64,000 bases of DNA from Lepus europaeus (taxonomy: Eukaryota; Chordata; Mammalia; Lagomorpha; Leporidae), in the NCBI RefSeq assembly GCF_033115175.1, contig NC_084829.1, forward strand, positions 132,404,996 to 132,468,995, in the 5' to 3' direction. The position numbers and the translations under genes were made by a program. Every line of letters starts with the position of its first letter. Within the stretch, counting starts at the first letter, position 1. The notes beneath the pieces were generated by a model. The model was not told the DNA's origin and ran no database searches. It saw only the letters and a list, made by a program, of their open reading frames with translations. This document shows, piece by piece, positions 36,670 to 47,407 of the stretch.

Positions 36670-37050
36670 TGATGGAACAAAGACACAAGCCTCAGCCATT
36701 CTATCTCATTTCCCAAAAGATAGGGAAAATCAGAATTTATCCCTGGTCCCTGAATCCCAATGTAGTCTCAAACCATATTGTTTCCCACCGCATTCTTCCC
36801 CAGGTTTGGAAGCCTGTATGGAGAAGCTCACTTCTGCCTGCTGTCCCTGACCCCCACCCCCAGCCCACCTAAGATATGAAAAAGCCCAGCACCTGGGGTC
36901 TGGGCCCTCTGCCACGTGTTTGGTCTGGGTGCATGCTGGCAGTTTGTCGACCTCTGCAAGTTTATTAACTTTGAATAAATTTGGTCTGGATGTGAGTTCG
37001 TATTCTGTCTCCTCTCTGTACTGTGCCCTTTTTTTTTTTTTTTTCTTACA
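36670..37050 (+). repeat. 5' LTR of the endogenous retrovirus
   Basis: Begins TGATGGAACAAAGACAC and ends TTTCTTACA. It contains a degenerate TATA-like gatatgaaaaag near 36873, the U3/R landmark agcacctggggtctgggccc, an AATAAA at 36974-36979, and a long T run before the end. The following sequence tttggtgcacctgtgtgagg is the likely primer-binding region, but I could not assign a tRNA with certainty. It differs from the 3' LTR at many sites (5 differences in the first 60 bases by eye), so the insertion is old. Confidence 0.88.
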
Positions 37051-37509
37051 TTTGGTGCACCTGTGTGAGGAGGGGAGCAGGAGATCAGCATCTTGCCCAA
37101 ACCAGCCACTCCTGCATGCTCAGGGTAAGAGCTGTGACTCCCTTCCCCCTCTTCTTCCAAACTCTTCTGTTCTCTCTGTGGCAACTGGGGTGAGGACCAG
37201 GAAGTGACAATTGAGTGTCTGGCACTCTGCACTACCACGGGGAGCCCCAAGTTAATCTGGTCCTGTGACTTTGAATCCCTGCCCACCTCTTACTTATTCT
37301 TTCCTATCATCTCCATTCTCCTTTAAAGAGAGAGATCATGGATGTATGGGACTGGGAATAACCTGTTGGAAGACTACAAGCCTCTGGCCAGGGCCACCCT
37401 CTGGTGAGGCTCAAAATTCCCCAGGTGAAGATCAGACCCCAACAGCCAGACAGGGTATCCAAGAGCCTATCTCCTTTTCTACTTTCATTTCTGAACGTAA
37501 GATGCCTCA

Positions 37510-37687
37510 ATGTAAAACTATTAAGGTAGCTGAGAATTTGGAGATCAAAGGTCCTGAATTCTGGCCATCTTGAGCCATTGTCTAATTCATATTGAGGCCA
37601 AATCTTAGTGCAGAGACAAAGTAATTGCTCCTACTTTATCTCTCCCTTTAGGCCCAGTTTGCACAAGTCTTTAAAGAGGCAGGCCTG
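37510..37687 (+). repeat. Inverted repeat, left arm
   Basis: Reverse complement of the right arm with about 19 differences in 178 positions by eye (about 89% identity). Shared landmarks read tattaaggtagctgagaat, ctggccatcttgagccattg, tctaattcatatt, and tatctctccctttaggc. See the right arm at 38277-38454. Confidence 0.92.
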
Positions 37688-38276
37688 GCTTCTCCTGGGG
37701 TGCGGGGAAGGGTGCAACTTCCAGGTATCCCCCAGTTGTCCTCCTTAGAGTGATTCTGACGGGCCTTGGAGACACTTCTCCAAAACCCCCCAGACGAGTT
37801 GAGAACCACCTTGGTCACTCACTTTCTCACTCACTCTCACTTGCACTTTCTCATTTCCCAGATGAGAGCACTTTGCCAGATCTCATCGCTGCATTGGACA
37901 TCAGATCTCATTCTCAGCCCATCGGGTTGGGAAGAGAGGCCCGTCGCCTCTAATGCACTGGGGTAACACTCATGACTGGTTCATCCCCCTTTTAGGCCCC
38001 AGAGTGTTCGGTCGGGCTGGTTCATCCCCTCTTGTAGGACCTGGGGTGTTCTGTCAGTTTCCCTTGCTCGGAGAAGATGCTCATCTGCCGCAGCTTAGAA
38101 CTGGGATGCTGGTCTAAGCTTGAGGATTCGCTCTCTCCTCTGCGAGGACTCAGAATGAAAGTTCTTGGTTGGGGTGATTTTTTTCCCCAGGGATGACTTG
38201 TGAAAGGGATGACCTCAGGCTGTATTTTGCTTAATTCGTGGGATCCAAAATTTCTCACATTTCACCTGACACCCCT

Positions 38277-38454
38277 CTGGCCTGACTCTTAAAAGACTTG
38301 TGCAAGCTGAGCCTAAAGGGAGAGATAAAGAGGAAGCAGTTAATTCATCTCTGCACTAAGATTTAGCCCCAATATGAATTAGACAATGGCTCAAGATGGC
38401 CAGAATTTGGAACTTTTGATCTCCAAATTCTCAGCTACCTTAATAGCTTTACAC
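38277..38454 (-). repeat. Inverted repeat, right arm
   Basis: On the plus strand: gcctaaagggagagataaag, aatatgaattagacaatggc, tcaagatggccagaatttgg, tctcagctaccttaatagct. These are the complements of the left-arm landmarks in reverse order. Divergence between arms is similar to that between the LTRs, so the inversion-duplication is about as old as the provirus or somewhat younger. Confidence 0.92.
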
Positions 38455-38516
38455 AGAAGTCTGTTACATCCAGGCTTTTTTCCTCCTTTGGGGTCAACTT
38501 TCCACACTAAGTTCTC

Positions 38517-39907
38517 ATGGAGGAAGGAGGTCTGGAGCCTGAATTTTCTACCTCCCCACTGTTCCCTTCCCCTCCTCCACCTGAGAAGCCAGCGACTCAG
38601 GATCACCACCCTTTGCTCACTCCATCCCCAGCTCTTTGTAGCCCCTCCTTCTCTTCCACCCCACCAGAGGCAGCAGACGCAACTGCCCCCCTTCCACCCT
38701 CTTCTCCCCAAAAGTCCCTTTACCCAGTTCTTCCCAAGGAAGGAAAAACTCCCTGTAAGATTTCCACCTGCCATTCCCTCCCTCATCTCCTCCTCTCTGT
38801 GACCCTGACCCTGCATATGACTCTGCCCTACCCACCCCAGGGCCCTCCTGAGCCTCAGCCTCTGTTTGGCAACTGCTCTCTGGCTGATCCACCTAATTCC
38901 TCATCCAATCCCACCCCACCTCCTCCCAACCTGCCTCCTCTCGCTACCCTATCTCCTCCTCACGCACACTCTAACTGTACAACCCCAAACCCTCCTCCCC
39001 TCGAGAGAGGTAGCTTGAATGGAAGGACCGGTTAGGGTCTATGTGCCCTTCCCCCATCAGACCTCAGTCAGATTGAGGACATCAAGGCTCATTCTCAGAG
39101 AATCCTTTCAAATATCATAAGGGATTTCTCTGCCTGATTCAGTCCGATAGCTTAACCTGGAATGATCTCTATTTCATTCTGTCCTCAAGCCTAACTCCAG
39201 ATGAATCTGAACATATCTGGCATGCTGCCAAACAGCATGCTGCTGAAATGCATTGCCAGGCACCAAGCAGACACCCAGAGGCTGCTCAAGCTGTCCCCAG
39301 AGCCAACACTAACGTAAACTGGACTCACCGACCTGGAGATCCAGGGCTACAGGCCCGAGACCACATGATCTCATGCCTGCTGCCAGCTATGGATAAGAAC
39401 AGCCATAAACAGGTTAATTTTGAGAAGTTCTGAAAGGTCCCCCAGGAATTCAATGAAAACCCTACTGTATTAATGGCCCACCTTACAAAGGCAATGACAA
39501 AGTATATTAACACCCACCCCAATTCACCAGAGGGATGGCTGTTTTTAAATTCTCACTTTATGTCCCAGTTAGCTCCAGATAACCGTTGCAAACTCCAAAA
39601 ATTACAAGATGGTCCACAAACCCTCCAGAGGGACCTCATAGGTATGGCTTTTCATGTTTTTAACAATAGAAATGAAGAATTAAGGACTCAGAAGGAAGCA
39701 GATAAAAAACTAGCTTCTGATGCTTGCCTCTGATCCATCCAATCACAAGCCAAGTTCCACCCCTTGGGAGCCCTGTTATCAATGCATCAGTGCAGGGTAC
39801 TGTGTCAAGGCCTGCTTCAACTCGAAGTCTACCTCTGCTCAAGGTTCTAGCTCTCCTGGAACTGTATTAAATGTGGCAATATTGGACATTGGGCCCTATT
39901 AGTATCC
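38517..39907 (+). pseudogene. gag: gag remnant
   Basis: A proline-rich open stretch at 38517-39035 (172 codons, no known fold, typical of the p12-like linker) precedes a capsid remnant at about 39060-39733. The major homology region is clear: WLFLNSHFMSQLAPDNRCKL with KLQKLQDGPQTLQRDL downstream and a FNNRNEE motif, a gamma-like signature. A nucleocapsid zinc knuckle follows at about 39860-39900 as CIKCGNIGHW, but the last cysteine is missing. Stops and frame changes separate these blocks (for example a stop at 39432-39434). Gag would form the virion core; here no continuous product is possible. Confidence 0.85.
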
Positions 39908-40119
39908 TAACCTGAGGCCTCCCCCTACCTCATATCCCTAGTATAGACAATGGAGTCACTGGAAGATGGACTGCTCAGAGGGAGGAACCCCTCTTTCTGA
40001 AACAATCGTCTCCTCAAATCCCTCCAGCACAGGACATCTCTGTTAAACTTTAATAGAATGAAGAGGCCTGAGTTCCACAGCCCACATCACTGATGAGTCC
40101 AAGGAACCAAGGGTAATAT

Positions 40120-40260
40120 TACACAGTATATGATAAGTGAGTTTCTTTCTTGCTGGACACTGGGGGCTAGTTTACCTGTTTTAAATGAATTTGTAGTCCA
40201 CTCCTTCCTTTCTCAATCTCTGTTGTTGGCATGAAAGGCCTTATCTAAATGCCTAATAAG
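40120..40260 (+). pseudogene. pro: Retroviral protease remnant
   Basis: The aspartic-protease active-site motif appears as LLDTG at about 40151-40165. An extra G right after it shifts the frame, so the usual small residues following DTG are found only in the next frame. It sits between the gag zinc knuckle and RT, as in class I viruses. Short and broken. Confidence 0.7.
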
Positions 40261-40599
40261 ACCCCTCCCTTGTATTGCTCCTTCAGAGATACTACTCTCT
40301 TGCATTCCTTTTTCATCCTTCCTAACTGCTCCACCCCTCCTTAGGCAGGGGACCTTCTTTACCACCTGGGGGCATCTATCTCCATTCCCACTGGGGATAA
40401 AACACAAACCTTTATACTTCACATTATGGACCTTTCTCCCCCTACCTCTCAACCCCAGAATCCCACCCTTCCCTTAAAAGGCCATAGAGGTCTAAAACCT
40501 CTGAGCTAACATACTGATTTCCACCCACTTTCCCCATAACATAACCATACTTTCTGTCAAAAAAAAAAAAATTAGATGGCTCTTACCACTTAGTACAGG

Positions 40600-42195
40600 G
40601 CCACCAACATATTAATGCTGCTGTCCATCCCACATGTCGGTGTGCCAAACCCCTAAACTCTCCTCTCCAAAATACCCCCTACAACTTCTTTCTTTTCCAT
40701 CCTGGACCTAAAGGATGCTTTCTTCACAATTCCTCTCAACACATCTTCCCAGCCACTCTTTGCCTTTATCTGGTCTGACCCCCATATTCATCTTACTCAA
40801 CAGCCATCCTGGACAGTGTTACCTCAAGGTTTCCAGGACAGTGTACACTTCTTTGGACAATCCCTCCAGGCAGATTTGGCCTCTATTAACCTTTGACCCA
40901 GCACCCTTCTTCAATATGTTGATGATCTTCTATTCTGTAGCCCCTCCTGAGAGACGTGTCTCCAACATACCACTAGTCTTGAACTTTCTAGCTGAAGAAG
41001 GTTATAGGGTATCTCTAAAAGAAGGCTCAGCTAGTTTCCACTTCTGTCACCTTCCTGGGACTTCTCGTGATGCCAGACACTAGTGCAATTCCTCCAACCT
41101 GAAAGCAAGTGATATGCTCTCTTCCTTTCCCATGTGCTAAACATGATCTCCTCTCTTTCTTGGGACTTGTGGGATACTTCCACATATGGATTTCAAACTT
41201 TTATTGCTAAACATCTCTATGAAGCTACCAAGGTTGATCTAGATGAGCCCTTACAAGAGACCTCCCTCCTAGAGACCACATTACAAACCCTAAAGAAAGC
41301 TCTTCAGCAAGCATCTGCCCTAAGCCTTCTTAACCCACTTGAGTTTTTCCTCCTCTATATGCATAGCTCTAAGAGGCAAGTACTTGGTCTCTTGTTCCAA
41401 AAAGCCAGACTCTACACCTGTAGCTTGTTTCTCCAAACAATTAGATTGGGTTTATTTAGACGAGCCCCAGTGCCTAAGGGTTCTGGCCATAGCAGTACTT
41501 CTAATACCTGAGGTCCAAAAGCTGACCCTTTATCAACCATTACAAATTTGTTTCTCCCATGGGTTGTAAGACCTCCTGAGCTACCAAGTTTTTTAATCTA
41601 TATCAGCTTCTCGCATCCAAATTCTTCAATCTACCCTGCCCAGCCCACCATTACTTTACATCATTGCTCCTTTCTCACCCCAGCTACTCTCCTCTCTAGT
41701 GCCTTCTCTGATCCCCTTGAACTCCATTCCTATCCTGACTTCCTTGACTTTTCCTTAACTACATTTCACCACCTTACAAACACTCCTATTCCCAAAGCCC
41801 CTGATTGGTTCATTGATGACAGTACTTCTAAAACTACCCCCTTTTCCACTGGGTACACAATAATTGAGGGGTACTGTGATGATGCCTCTTCTTTCCCCCA
41901 TAGGGTCATAGAGGCTAGACCCCTACCTCAAGGCACTATCTCCCAATAGGCCGAATTGTTAGCCTTGATTTGAGCCTTCACCTTAGCCAAAGGGAAGACA
42001 GTTAATTTATATACAGATTCCCTTTATGCTTATAATATCAGCCATTCCAATACCCAGATATGGCAAGAAAGGGGCTTTCTGATAGCCCAACGGACCCTTA
42101 AACTAAATGGCAAGCTGATTAAAACTCTTCTTGATGCTGCCCAGCTGCTAACAAAAGTTGCTGTTATTCACTGCAAAGCACACCAGAAAGGTAAC
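40600..42195 (+). pseudogene. pol: pol remnant: reverse transcriptase and first part of RNase H
   Basis: RT motifs: LDLKDAFFTIPL from 40702, the LPQGF block after WTVLPQ, and the catalytic YVDD at 40915-40926 in the same frame as LDLKDAFF. In-frame stops occur at 40894-40896 and 40948-40950, just around the active site. Downstream, 41134-41511 covers the connection region in shifted frames. RNase H is seen from about 41800 (FIDDSTS), through AELLAL and YTDSLYAY at about 42003-42030, to CKAHQKGN at 42173-42196, where an LTR of another family cuts the domain. Confidence 0.9.
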
Positions 42196-43242
42196 TGATA
42201 TTGGAAGTGACCCCTAAAATATACAAATAAAAATGTGGTCCTTCCGGCACTGTGGCTCACTTGGCTAATCCTCTGCCTGAGGCGCTGGAATCCCATATGG
42301 GCATCAGATTCTAGTCCCGGTTGCTCCTCTTCCAGTTCAGCTCGCTGCTGTGGCCCGGGAGGGCAGTGGAGGATGGCCCAAGCGCTTGGGCGCCTGCACC
42401 CGTGTGGGAGACCAGGAAGAACCGCCTGGCTCCTGGCTTCGGATCGGTGTAGCTCCAGCCATAGTGGCCATTTTGGGGGTGAACCAATGGAAGGAAGACC
42501 TTTCTCTCTGTCTCTCCCTCTCACTGTCTGTAACTCTACCTCTCAAATAAATAAAAAATTTTTAAAAAAATGTGGCCCTTAAAGTTCCCCAGAAGTTCCA
42601 TCTGGGGTACCACCAGAATTTGGGGTGCCACACGATATCACCATATGCTTATTAATAAATCCCCAATATTAATAAGTCCAAGAGCATTCTTGCCTAATAT
42701 TTAGAGAAGAATTCTAAATACCGGCATCAATAAATGAGGCAGCATGGTACATTTTAAGCTTTTATTTAGTTCAAAAGATGCATAGGAGATTGAAAACTTT
42801 ATCTAAGAGAGAGAGGGGTAAATCTGAGTTCATACTGAGCACCTGGAACCAGCCACATGGAGGAGCATTAGGCCAGGAAGCCTAGGGCAGGTGGCCTAAA
42901 GGCCACATGCCCTGGAGGCGCAGGGCTACAGCAAGCCCCTTCCTGGCAAGAGGCCAGAGAAAAGAAGGGAGGCAAGAGATAAATCTGGGTTCAAGAAGCC
43001 AGGGAAGATGAGAAGGGGCGGACACCCCTTGTCCCAGGCTTTTAACCCACTTCCAAAGGGGAGTGGTTAATTAACCTGATTGCCTGGTGGACACCCAGAT
43101 GTGGCCAGGTAGGAGCATGAGGTCACACAGAGGCGTGGTAAAGGTATCAGGTAGGGCATGAGGTCATACAGGGTTGTGGTGAAGGCGTAGTCTTCCAGCT
43201 CACAAACCTAATTGATTTTAACCTGTATGCCTGCCCACTTCA
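42196..43242 (-). mobile_element. Antisense solo LTR of a different ERV family, inserted in RNase H
   Basis: The pol reading is lost exactly here and resumes at 43243, so this block is an insertion. It begins TGATATTGGAAGTG and ends GCCCACTTCA, so on the minus strand it starts TGAAGTGGGC and ends with the complement CCAATATCA, the TG...CA form of an LTR. Minus-strand signals include gttaaaagcc (TATA-like) and aactaaataaaagctt (polyadenylation). Without its nested CSINE it is about 710 bp, LTR-sized. Likely a class II-type LTR, but the family is not certain. The host duplication is blurred (ggtaac versus gaaatc). Confidence 0.7.
42244..42565 (+). mobile_element. CSINE nested in the antisense LTR
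   Basis: Head ccggcactgtggctcacttg, ggttgctcctcttccagttc, tgctgtggcccgggagggca, CT block and AAATAAATAAAAAA tail. Target duplication aaaaatgtggtcctt / aaaaatgtggccctt at 42229-42243 and 42566-42580 (one difference). The youngest layer of a three-level nest: SINE in LTR in retrovirus. Confidence 0.95.
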
Positions 43243-44940
43243 GAAATCAATACCTATCTGAAGCTAACAATAAGGCTGATCTGAGAGCTAAAACAACAGC
43301 TCATGGGGAAACTATCCCATCTTTTCTCTTTAACTTAGCTCCTGTATATTCAGACTTAGAAGTCTGTCAGTTCCAATGACAAGGGGCATCTAGACAGGAC
43401 TCATGGTGGTTTCTTTTTTTTTTTTTCCTTTTTAAAATTTATTTGAGAGGTAGAGTTATAGACAGTGAGAGAGAGACAGAGAGAAAGGTCTTCCTTCTGT
43501 TGGTTCACTCCCCAAATGGCCACCACAGCCGGCGCTGCACTGACCCGAAGCCAGGAGCCAGGTGCCTCTTCCTGATATCCCATGTGGGTGCAAGGGCTCA
43601 AGCACTTGGGCCATCCTCCACTGCCTTGCTGGGCCACAGCAGAGAGCTGGACTGGAAGAAGAGCAACCAGGACTAGAACCGGTGCTCATATGGGATGCTG
43701 GCACCGCAGGCAGAGGATTAACCAAGTGAGCCACAGCACCAGCCCCTCATGGTGGCTTCTAAGTGAAAAACTGATACTTCGTCTTCTTCTCTCCAAGTAA
43801 CCTTTCTAAAAAACCTCCACTCTATCACTCAAACCCAAACTCTCTTCTTCACTTCCTGAGATCACATGTACACCTAACTCCTGCCATACAAGAAACTCTG
43901 CATAACATATCTCAAACATATAGCATCTGCCAAACCTTTAACCCCAACTCTAATATCAGGCCACCCCCATTCCCCATTCACCAGGTCAGTGGCTCACTCC
44001 TGGGGAGGACTGGCAGATTAACTTCACCCACATGACACAGTTAGGCTAACACATTACCTCTGTTTATGATGGACACCTTCTCAGGGTGAGTGGAAGCTTT
44101 CCCTGCTACTAATAAAAAGGTTTCCACTATACTCTTAAATAATGTTACCCCAAGATTTGGATTACCAGCTTCTATTCAATCAGATAGTGGACCAGAATTT
44201 ATTTCTCACATTATTGCAACAATAGTTGCCTCTCTTCATATTTCATGATATTTTCACATCCTATATCATCCCCCCCCTTCAGGAAAAGAACAGATGAATG
44301 TAATTTTAAAACAGGCTCTAATTAAACTCTCTACCCAGGTTCACTTAGACTAGGTAAAACTCCTTCCTTTAGCTCTGTTAAGAATTAGATCACCTCCCCA
44401 GAAGCCCATTCAAAATTCCCCATGGAAGGCCTCTTTCACCTAACTTCTGTCCCCTACAAAATTCTGAAGCTATTCCTCCTCCCCTTGCTTTCTCTCTTCT
44501 TGCCAAAATGTGCTCCCACTATGAACCTATGCAGACATACATCTACCCAAACCTCACTCTGTACCTTCTGATTATACTCCTACCTTTCAACCTGGAGACG
44601 GGTTCATCTAAAACAAAATGAGGCAACTCTAAAGCCAAAATGGAGCGGGCCCTACCAGGTGATATTGAGTACCCCCTCCACTGCCAAATTCAAGGGGCAC
44701 ACCCCCTGGGTACATTTTACTTCATTAGAACTAGTAACATCTCCCTTATAGAAGTCTATTCCCACAGGACCCACCACTCTCAGGTTGATGGACCTTCCCT
44801 GCAACACCAGAATCACCGTCTCACGTCCCTGACAGTTCCTGAATTCCACGAATTTCTCCAAATTATTCTACAGGAAAGCTACTGGCATTCATCTCCACCA
44901 ATCTACCTTCCTGGCCTCATCTCAGATTGCTGGCTTTAGG
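43243..44940 (+). pseudogene. pol: pol remnant: end of RNase H and integrase
   Basis: The RNase H reading resumes with NQYLSEANNKADLRAK. The integrase then follows with its zinc-binding part (LHNIS ... CQTFN) at about 43890-43940. The core has DTFSGWVEAFP-like residues at about 44070-44100 with a stop inside, FGLPASIQSDSGPEF near 44155-44200, and a GKEQMN helix one residue short near 44285, so the catalytic Glu neighbourhood is damaged. The C-terminal segment WSGPYQVILSTPS is at about 44643-44681. A CSINE lies between RNase H and integrase. Many frames are used in turn. Confidence 0.85.
43415..43745 (-). mobile_element. CSINE inserted in pol
   Basis: Reverse copy from the T run through the GA block, ggccaccacagccggcgctg, to gagccacagcaccagccc. 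Target duplication ctcatggtggtttct / ctcatggtggcttct at 43400-43414 and 43746-43760. It interrupts pol between RNase H and the integrase zinc region. Confidence 0.95.
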
Positions 44941-44989
44941 GAGATCTCTGTGACTTCACACCTATGCAGATATCCTTTTTGACCTTCTG

Positions 44990-46745
44990 TTTATGCTTCA
45001 TATTGAAATGTGCTGTCATCCTCTTTCAGTGTCTGAAGCTGTAATCCTAGTCCTAACTTTGGCCATAGGCTTGACAGCAATTGCCCACACTAGCTGGACC
45101 TTTAATACAAAACTTTTCTTAGCATGCTTTTATCTTTTCTGGGGAGGATATTTTTCTGCTATCTTCTGCCTCTTATCATGGTCCCAAGCCCCTACATACC
45201 TCTCACCCACATTCCCTCCCAAAATTCTTTTTTTTTTTAAAGATTTTATTTATTTATTTGAGAGGTAAAGTTACAGACAGTGAGAGGGAGAGACAGAGAG
45301 AAAGGTCTTCCCTCTGTTGGATTTGGCCACAACGGCCGGAGCTGGGCCAATCTGAAGCCAGGAGCCAGGTGCTTCCTCCTGGTCTCCCATGTGGGTGCAG
45401 GGGCCCAGGCACTTGGGCCATATTCCACTGCTTTCCCAGGCCACAGCAGAGAGCTGTATTGGAAGAGGAGCAGCTGGGACTAGAACCGGCACCCCATATG
45501 GGATGCCAGTGCCACAGGCAAAGGATTAACCTACTGTGCCATGGCGCCGGCCCCTTCTCCCAAAATTCTTCCATACCTCTCATCAGCATTTCTTCTAGCC
45601 TACTTTTTTGAAGACAATCTTAATGTCTCTTCATGTTGGATCTGCACACACTCTTACCTCAAGGGCTGACAAGCCCTCTCCACCCCCACACAGCTCCTGG
45701 AAGGGGCCCATGGACTTGTTTATATTATAAGGACCAGAATCCTTCTGGCAGAACCCTAGGAGCCATATGTCTTCTGGAGTTCCCAGGAAGAAATGTCAGC
45801 ATGGCTAAGGAAGAAACACCATATTGTACACAGAAGTAACACCAGAGGATCCATCTGCTATACCTGTCCAAGACATTTTTGATATGGCCTTGCTAATCGG
45901 TCAGGCTCCTTAATGCATCATGCATGTTTCGATTCCTTCTTCCTACAATGTGGGTTCATTACCACACAACACCAGTGACCTAGTTGTCACTCTTCCAGGC
46001 CCACCCCCTACTTAACCACCACTGCTCCTCAAACCCAGTGAATGCAATTTCTATGGGATTTACTCATCTTATTCCCCTGCTGAATGAAAGCATAAAGGTT
46101 ATTTCTTACCATATGGTCACATGCATAGGACCAGACAAGGCCATTCTTTATCTGTGGAAACCAGGCATGCATCTGCTTCCCCACCAACTGGACAGGGACT
46201 TGTACACTTGCCTTCTGATTTCTTCCTTTGTCCTATACCCTAGACCAAGCTCTATTTGCTGTCCCTCTAACCCACCACATCAAGAGGAATTTTGGACTCA
46301 CATCCTTGATAATCTCGCTGGGTATCTTGATAGAAATGGAACAGGAACTACTAGACTGGCCATTTCAGTAGACAAGGCAAATAAAATTGAAGGCTTATCT
46401 CTCAGTCTCAAAGAAAACCTAAATGACCTAGCATAGCAACTGTCTCACCTCCAGGGTCAGGTGGATTCATTGGCAGCAGCAGTTTTCCAGAACCACCAGG
46501 GACTAGACCTCCTCACAGCTGAGAGAGGAGGGCTTTGCTTCTTTTTGATTGAAGAATGTTGCTTTTACACCAATAAATAGGGTGTAGTAAGAGATGGGAT
46601 CGAATGCATAAAAGATGTGCTAATGAGATGTATTCCCAATATAATTCTGCCTTGTTTTGGCCATCTTTTCTGCCATGAGCAATGACTCTAATATATCTTT
46701 TTATCTGAATAATAATTGTGCTCCTATTTCTACCATGTATAATTA
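44990..46745 (+). pseudogene. env: env remnant
   Basis: Surface-unit debris begins after integrase with a hydrophobic segment near 45030-45170 (ILVLTLAIGLTAIAH), then is split by a CSINE. The transmembrane subunit is recognisable at about 46200-46740: a hydrophobic peptide-like stretch, a heptad-like region with [21 protein letters not shown], and the C-X6-CC disulfide motif at 46536-46562. The motif order is that of gamma-type Env. The TM region lies in the class where an immunosuppressive-like segment is found, but stops follow within a few codons (for example after YTNK) and upstream frames are broken, so no Env protein can be made. Confidence 0.85.
45230..45556 (-). mobile_element. CSINE inserted in env
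   Basis: Full-length reverse copy, tttttttttaaagatttta through GA block, caacggccggagctgggcca, to gccatggcgccggcccc. Target duplication ctcccaaaattctt at 45216-45229 and 45557-45570, identical on both sides. It separates the first hydrophobic segment from the rest of env. Confidence 0.96.
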
Positions 46746-46960
46746 ACTTATTCCAAAGGTTTGTGCAGGAATGAATGACTGCTGCATCTCAAGCCATCTG
46801 GCAGGAGCAACACAAGATTGCTCTTCTTTAATCAATCTGATCCTGAGTTTAGATCCTCACTCAGATCCTTGCCCCACATGTATACACTGTACCAGCATGG
46901 AGTAGCCAGAAAGAAATCGGCACCCCATCTCCTTATCTACACGCAGAGGCAGGATTGGAT

Positions 46961-47407
46961 TGATGGAACAAGGACATAAGCCTCAGCTATTCTAGCTCAT
47001 TGCCCAAAAGATAGATAAAGTTGGAATTTATCCATTGTCCTTGAATCCCAATTCAGTCTCACATCCTATTGTTTCTCACCCCACCAACTGCATTTTCCCT
47101 CAGGTTCAGAAGCTAGTGGGCCAGACTTGAAAAACCTGTATGGAGAATCTCACCTTGGCCTGCTGTCCCCTCACTCCCACCCTTAGCCCACCTAAGATAT
47201 AAAAAGCCCAGCACCTGGGGTCTGGGCCCTCTACCACATGTTTGGTCTGTGCATATGCTGGCAGTTGGTCGAACTCTGCGAGTTTGCTTTCTTTGAATAA
47301 ATTCCTTCTGGCTACAAGTTCGTATTTTGTCTCCTATCTGTTCTGCACCCTTTTCCTTACATTGGTGCCCATTTGAAGAGAAGTCAATCTGTGCTCTTTT
47401 TCTTACA
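46961..47407 (+). repeat. 3' LTR with an extra 46-bp tail
   Basis: Starts TGATGGAACAAGGACAT. A better preserved TATA box gatataaaaagcc lies at 47197-47209, and AATAAA at 47296-47301. A first LTR-like end CTTACA occurs at 47356-47361, but the sequence continues ttggtgcccatttgaagaga, agtcaatctg, tgctctttttcttaca before the target duplication. The extra part begins like the primer-binding region and ends like the LTR itself. Upstream of the LTR the polypurine tract is degraded (gcagaggcaggattgga). Confidence 0.88.

Larger units (their letters stand above)
37051..38500 (+). other. Retroviral leader / 5' gag region containing a long inverted repeat
   Basis: Non-coding or ruined sequence between the 5' LTR and the proline-rich part of gag. 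It is longer than usual for a gamma-like leader. Two arms (about 37510-37687 and 38277-38454) are reverse complements, separated by about 590 bp of sequence without similarity to other parts of the window. A 102-codon frame at 37265-37573 reads through the left arm. Confidence 0.7.
36670..47407 (+). mobile_element. Class I (gamma-like) endogenous retrovirus, nearly full length, decayed
   Basis: Two directly repeated LTRs bound an internal region with gag, pro, RT, RNase H, integrase and env remnants in canonical order. The provirus starts TGATGGAACA and ends CTTACA, with ccttc immediately outside both ends (36665-36669 and 47408-47412), a 5-bp target duplication. All genes carry stops and frameshifts. 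Class I is inferred from the gag major homology region, the YVDD RT, and a C-X6-CC env transmembrane motif. Later insertions: an antisense solo LTR with a nested CSINE (42196-43242) and CSINEs at 43415 and 45230. It is not an infectious or coding-competent locus as it stands. Confidence 0.9.

Noticed and set aside
38517-39035. 172-codon proline-rich open frame as a host gene
   Set aside because: It lies between the retroviral leader and the capsid remnant, where the proline-rich part of gag is expected, and has no host features.
44990-46745. Env as a captured syncytin-like gene
   Set aside because: Multiple stops, frame changes and a CSINE inside env exclude a full Env product.
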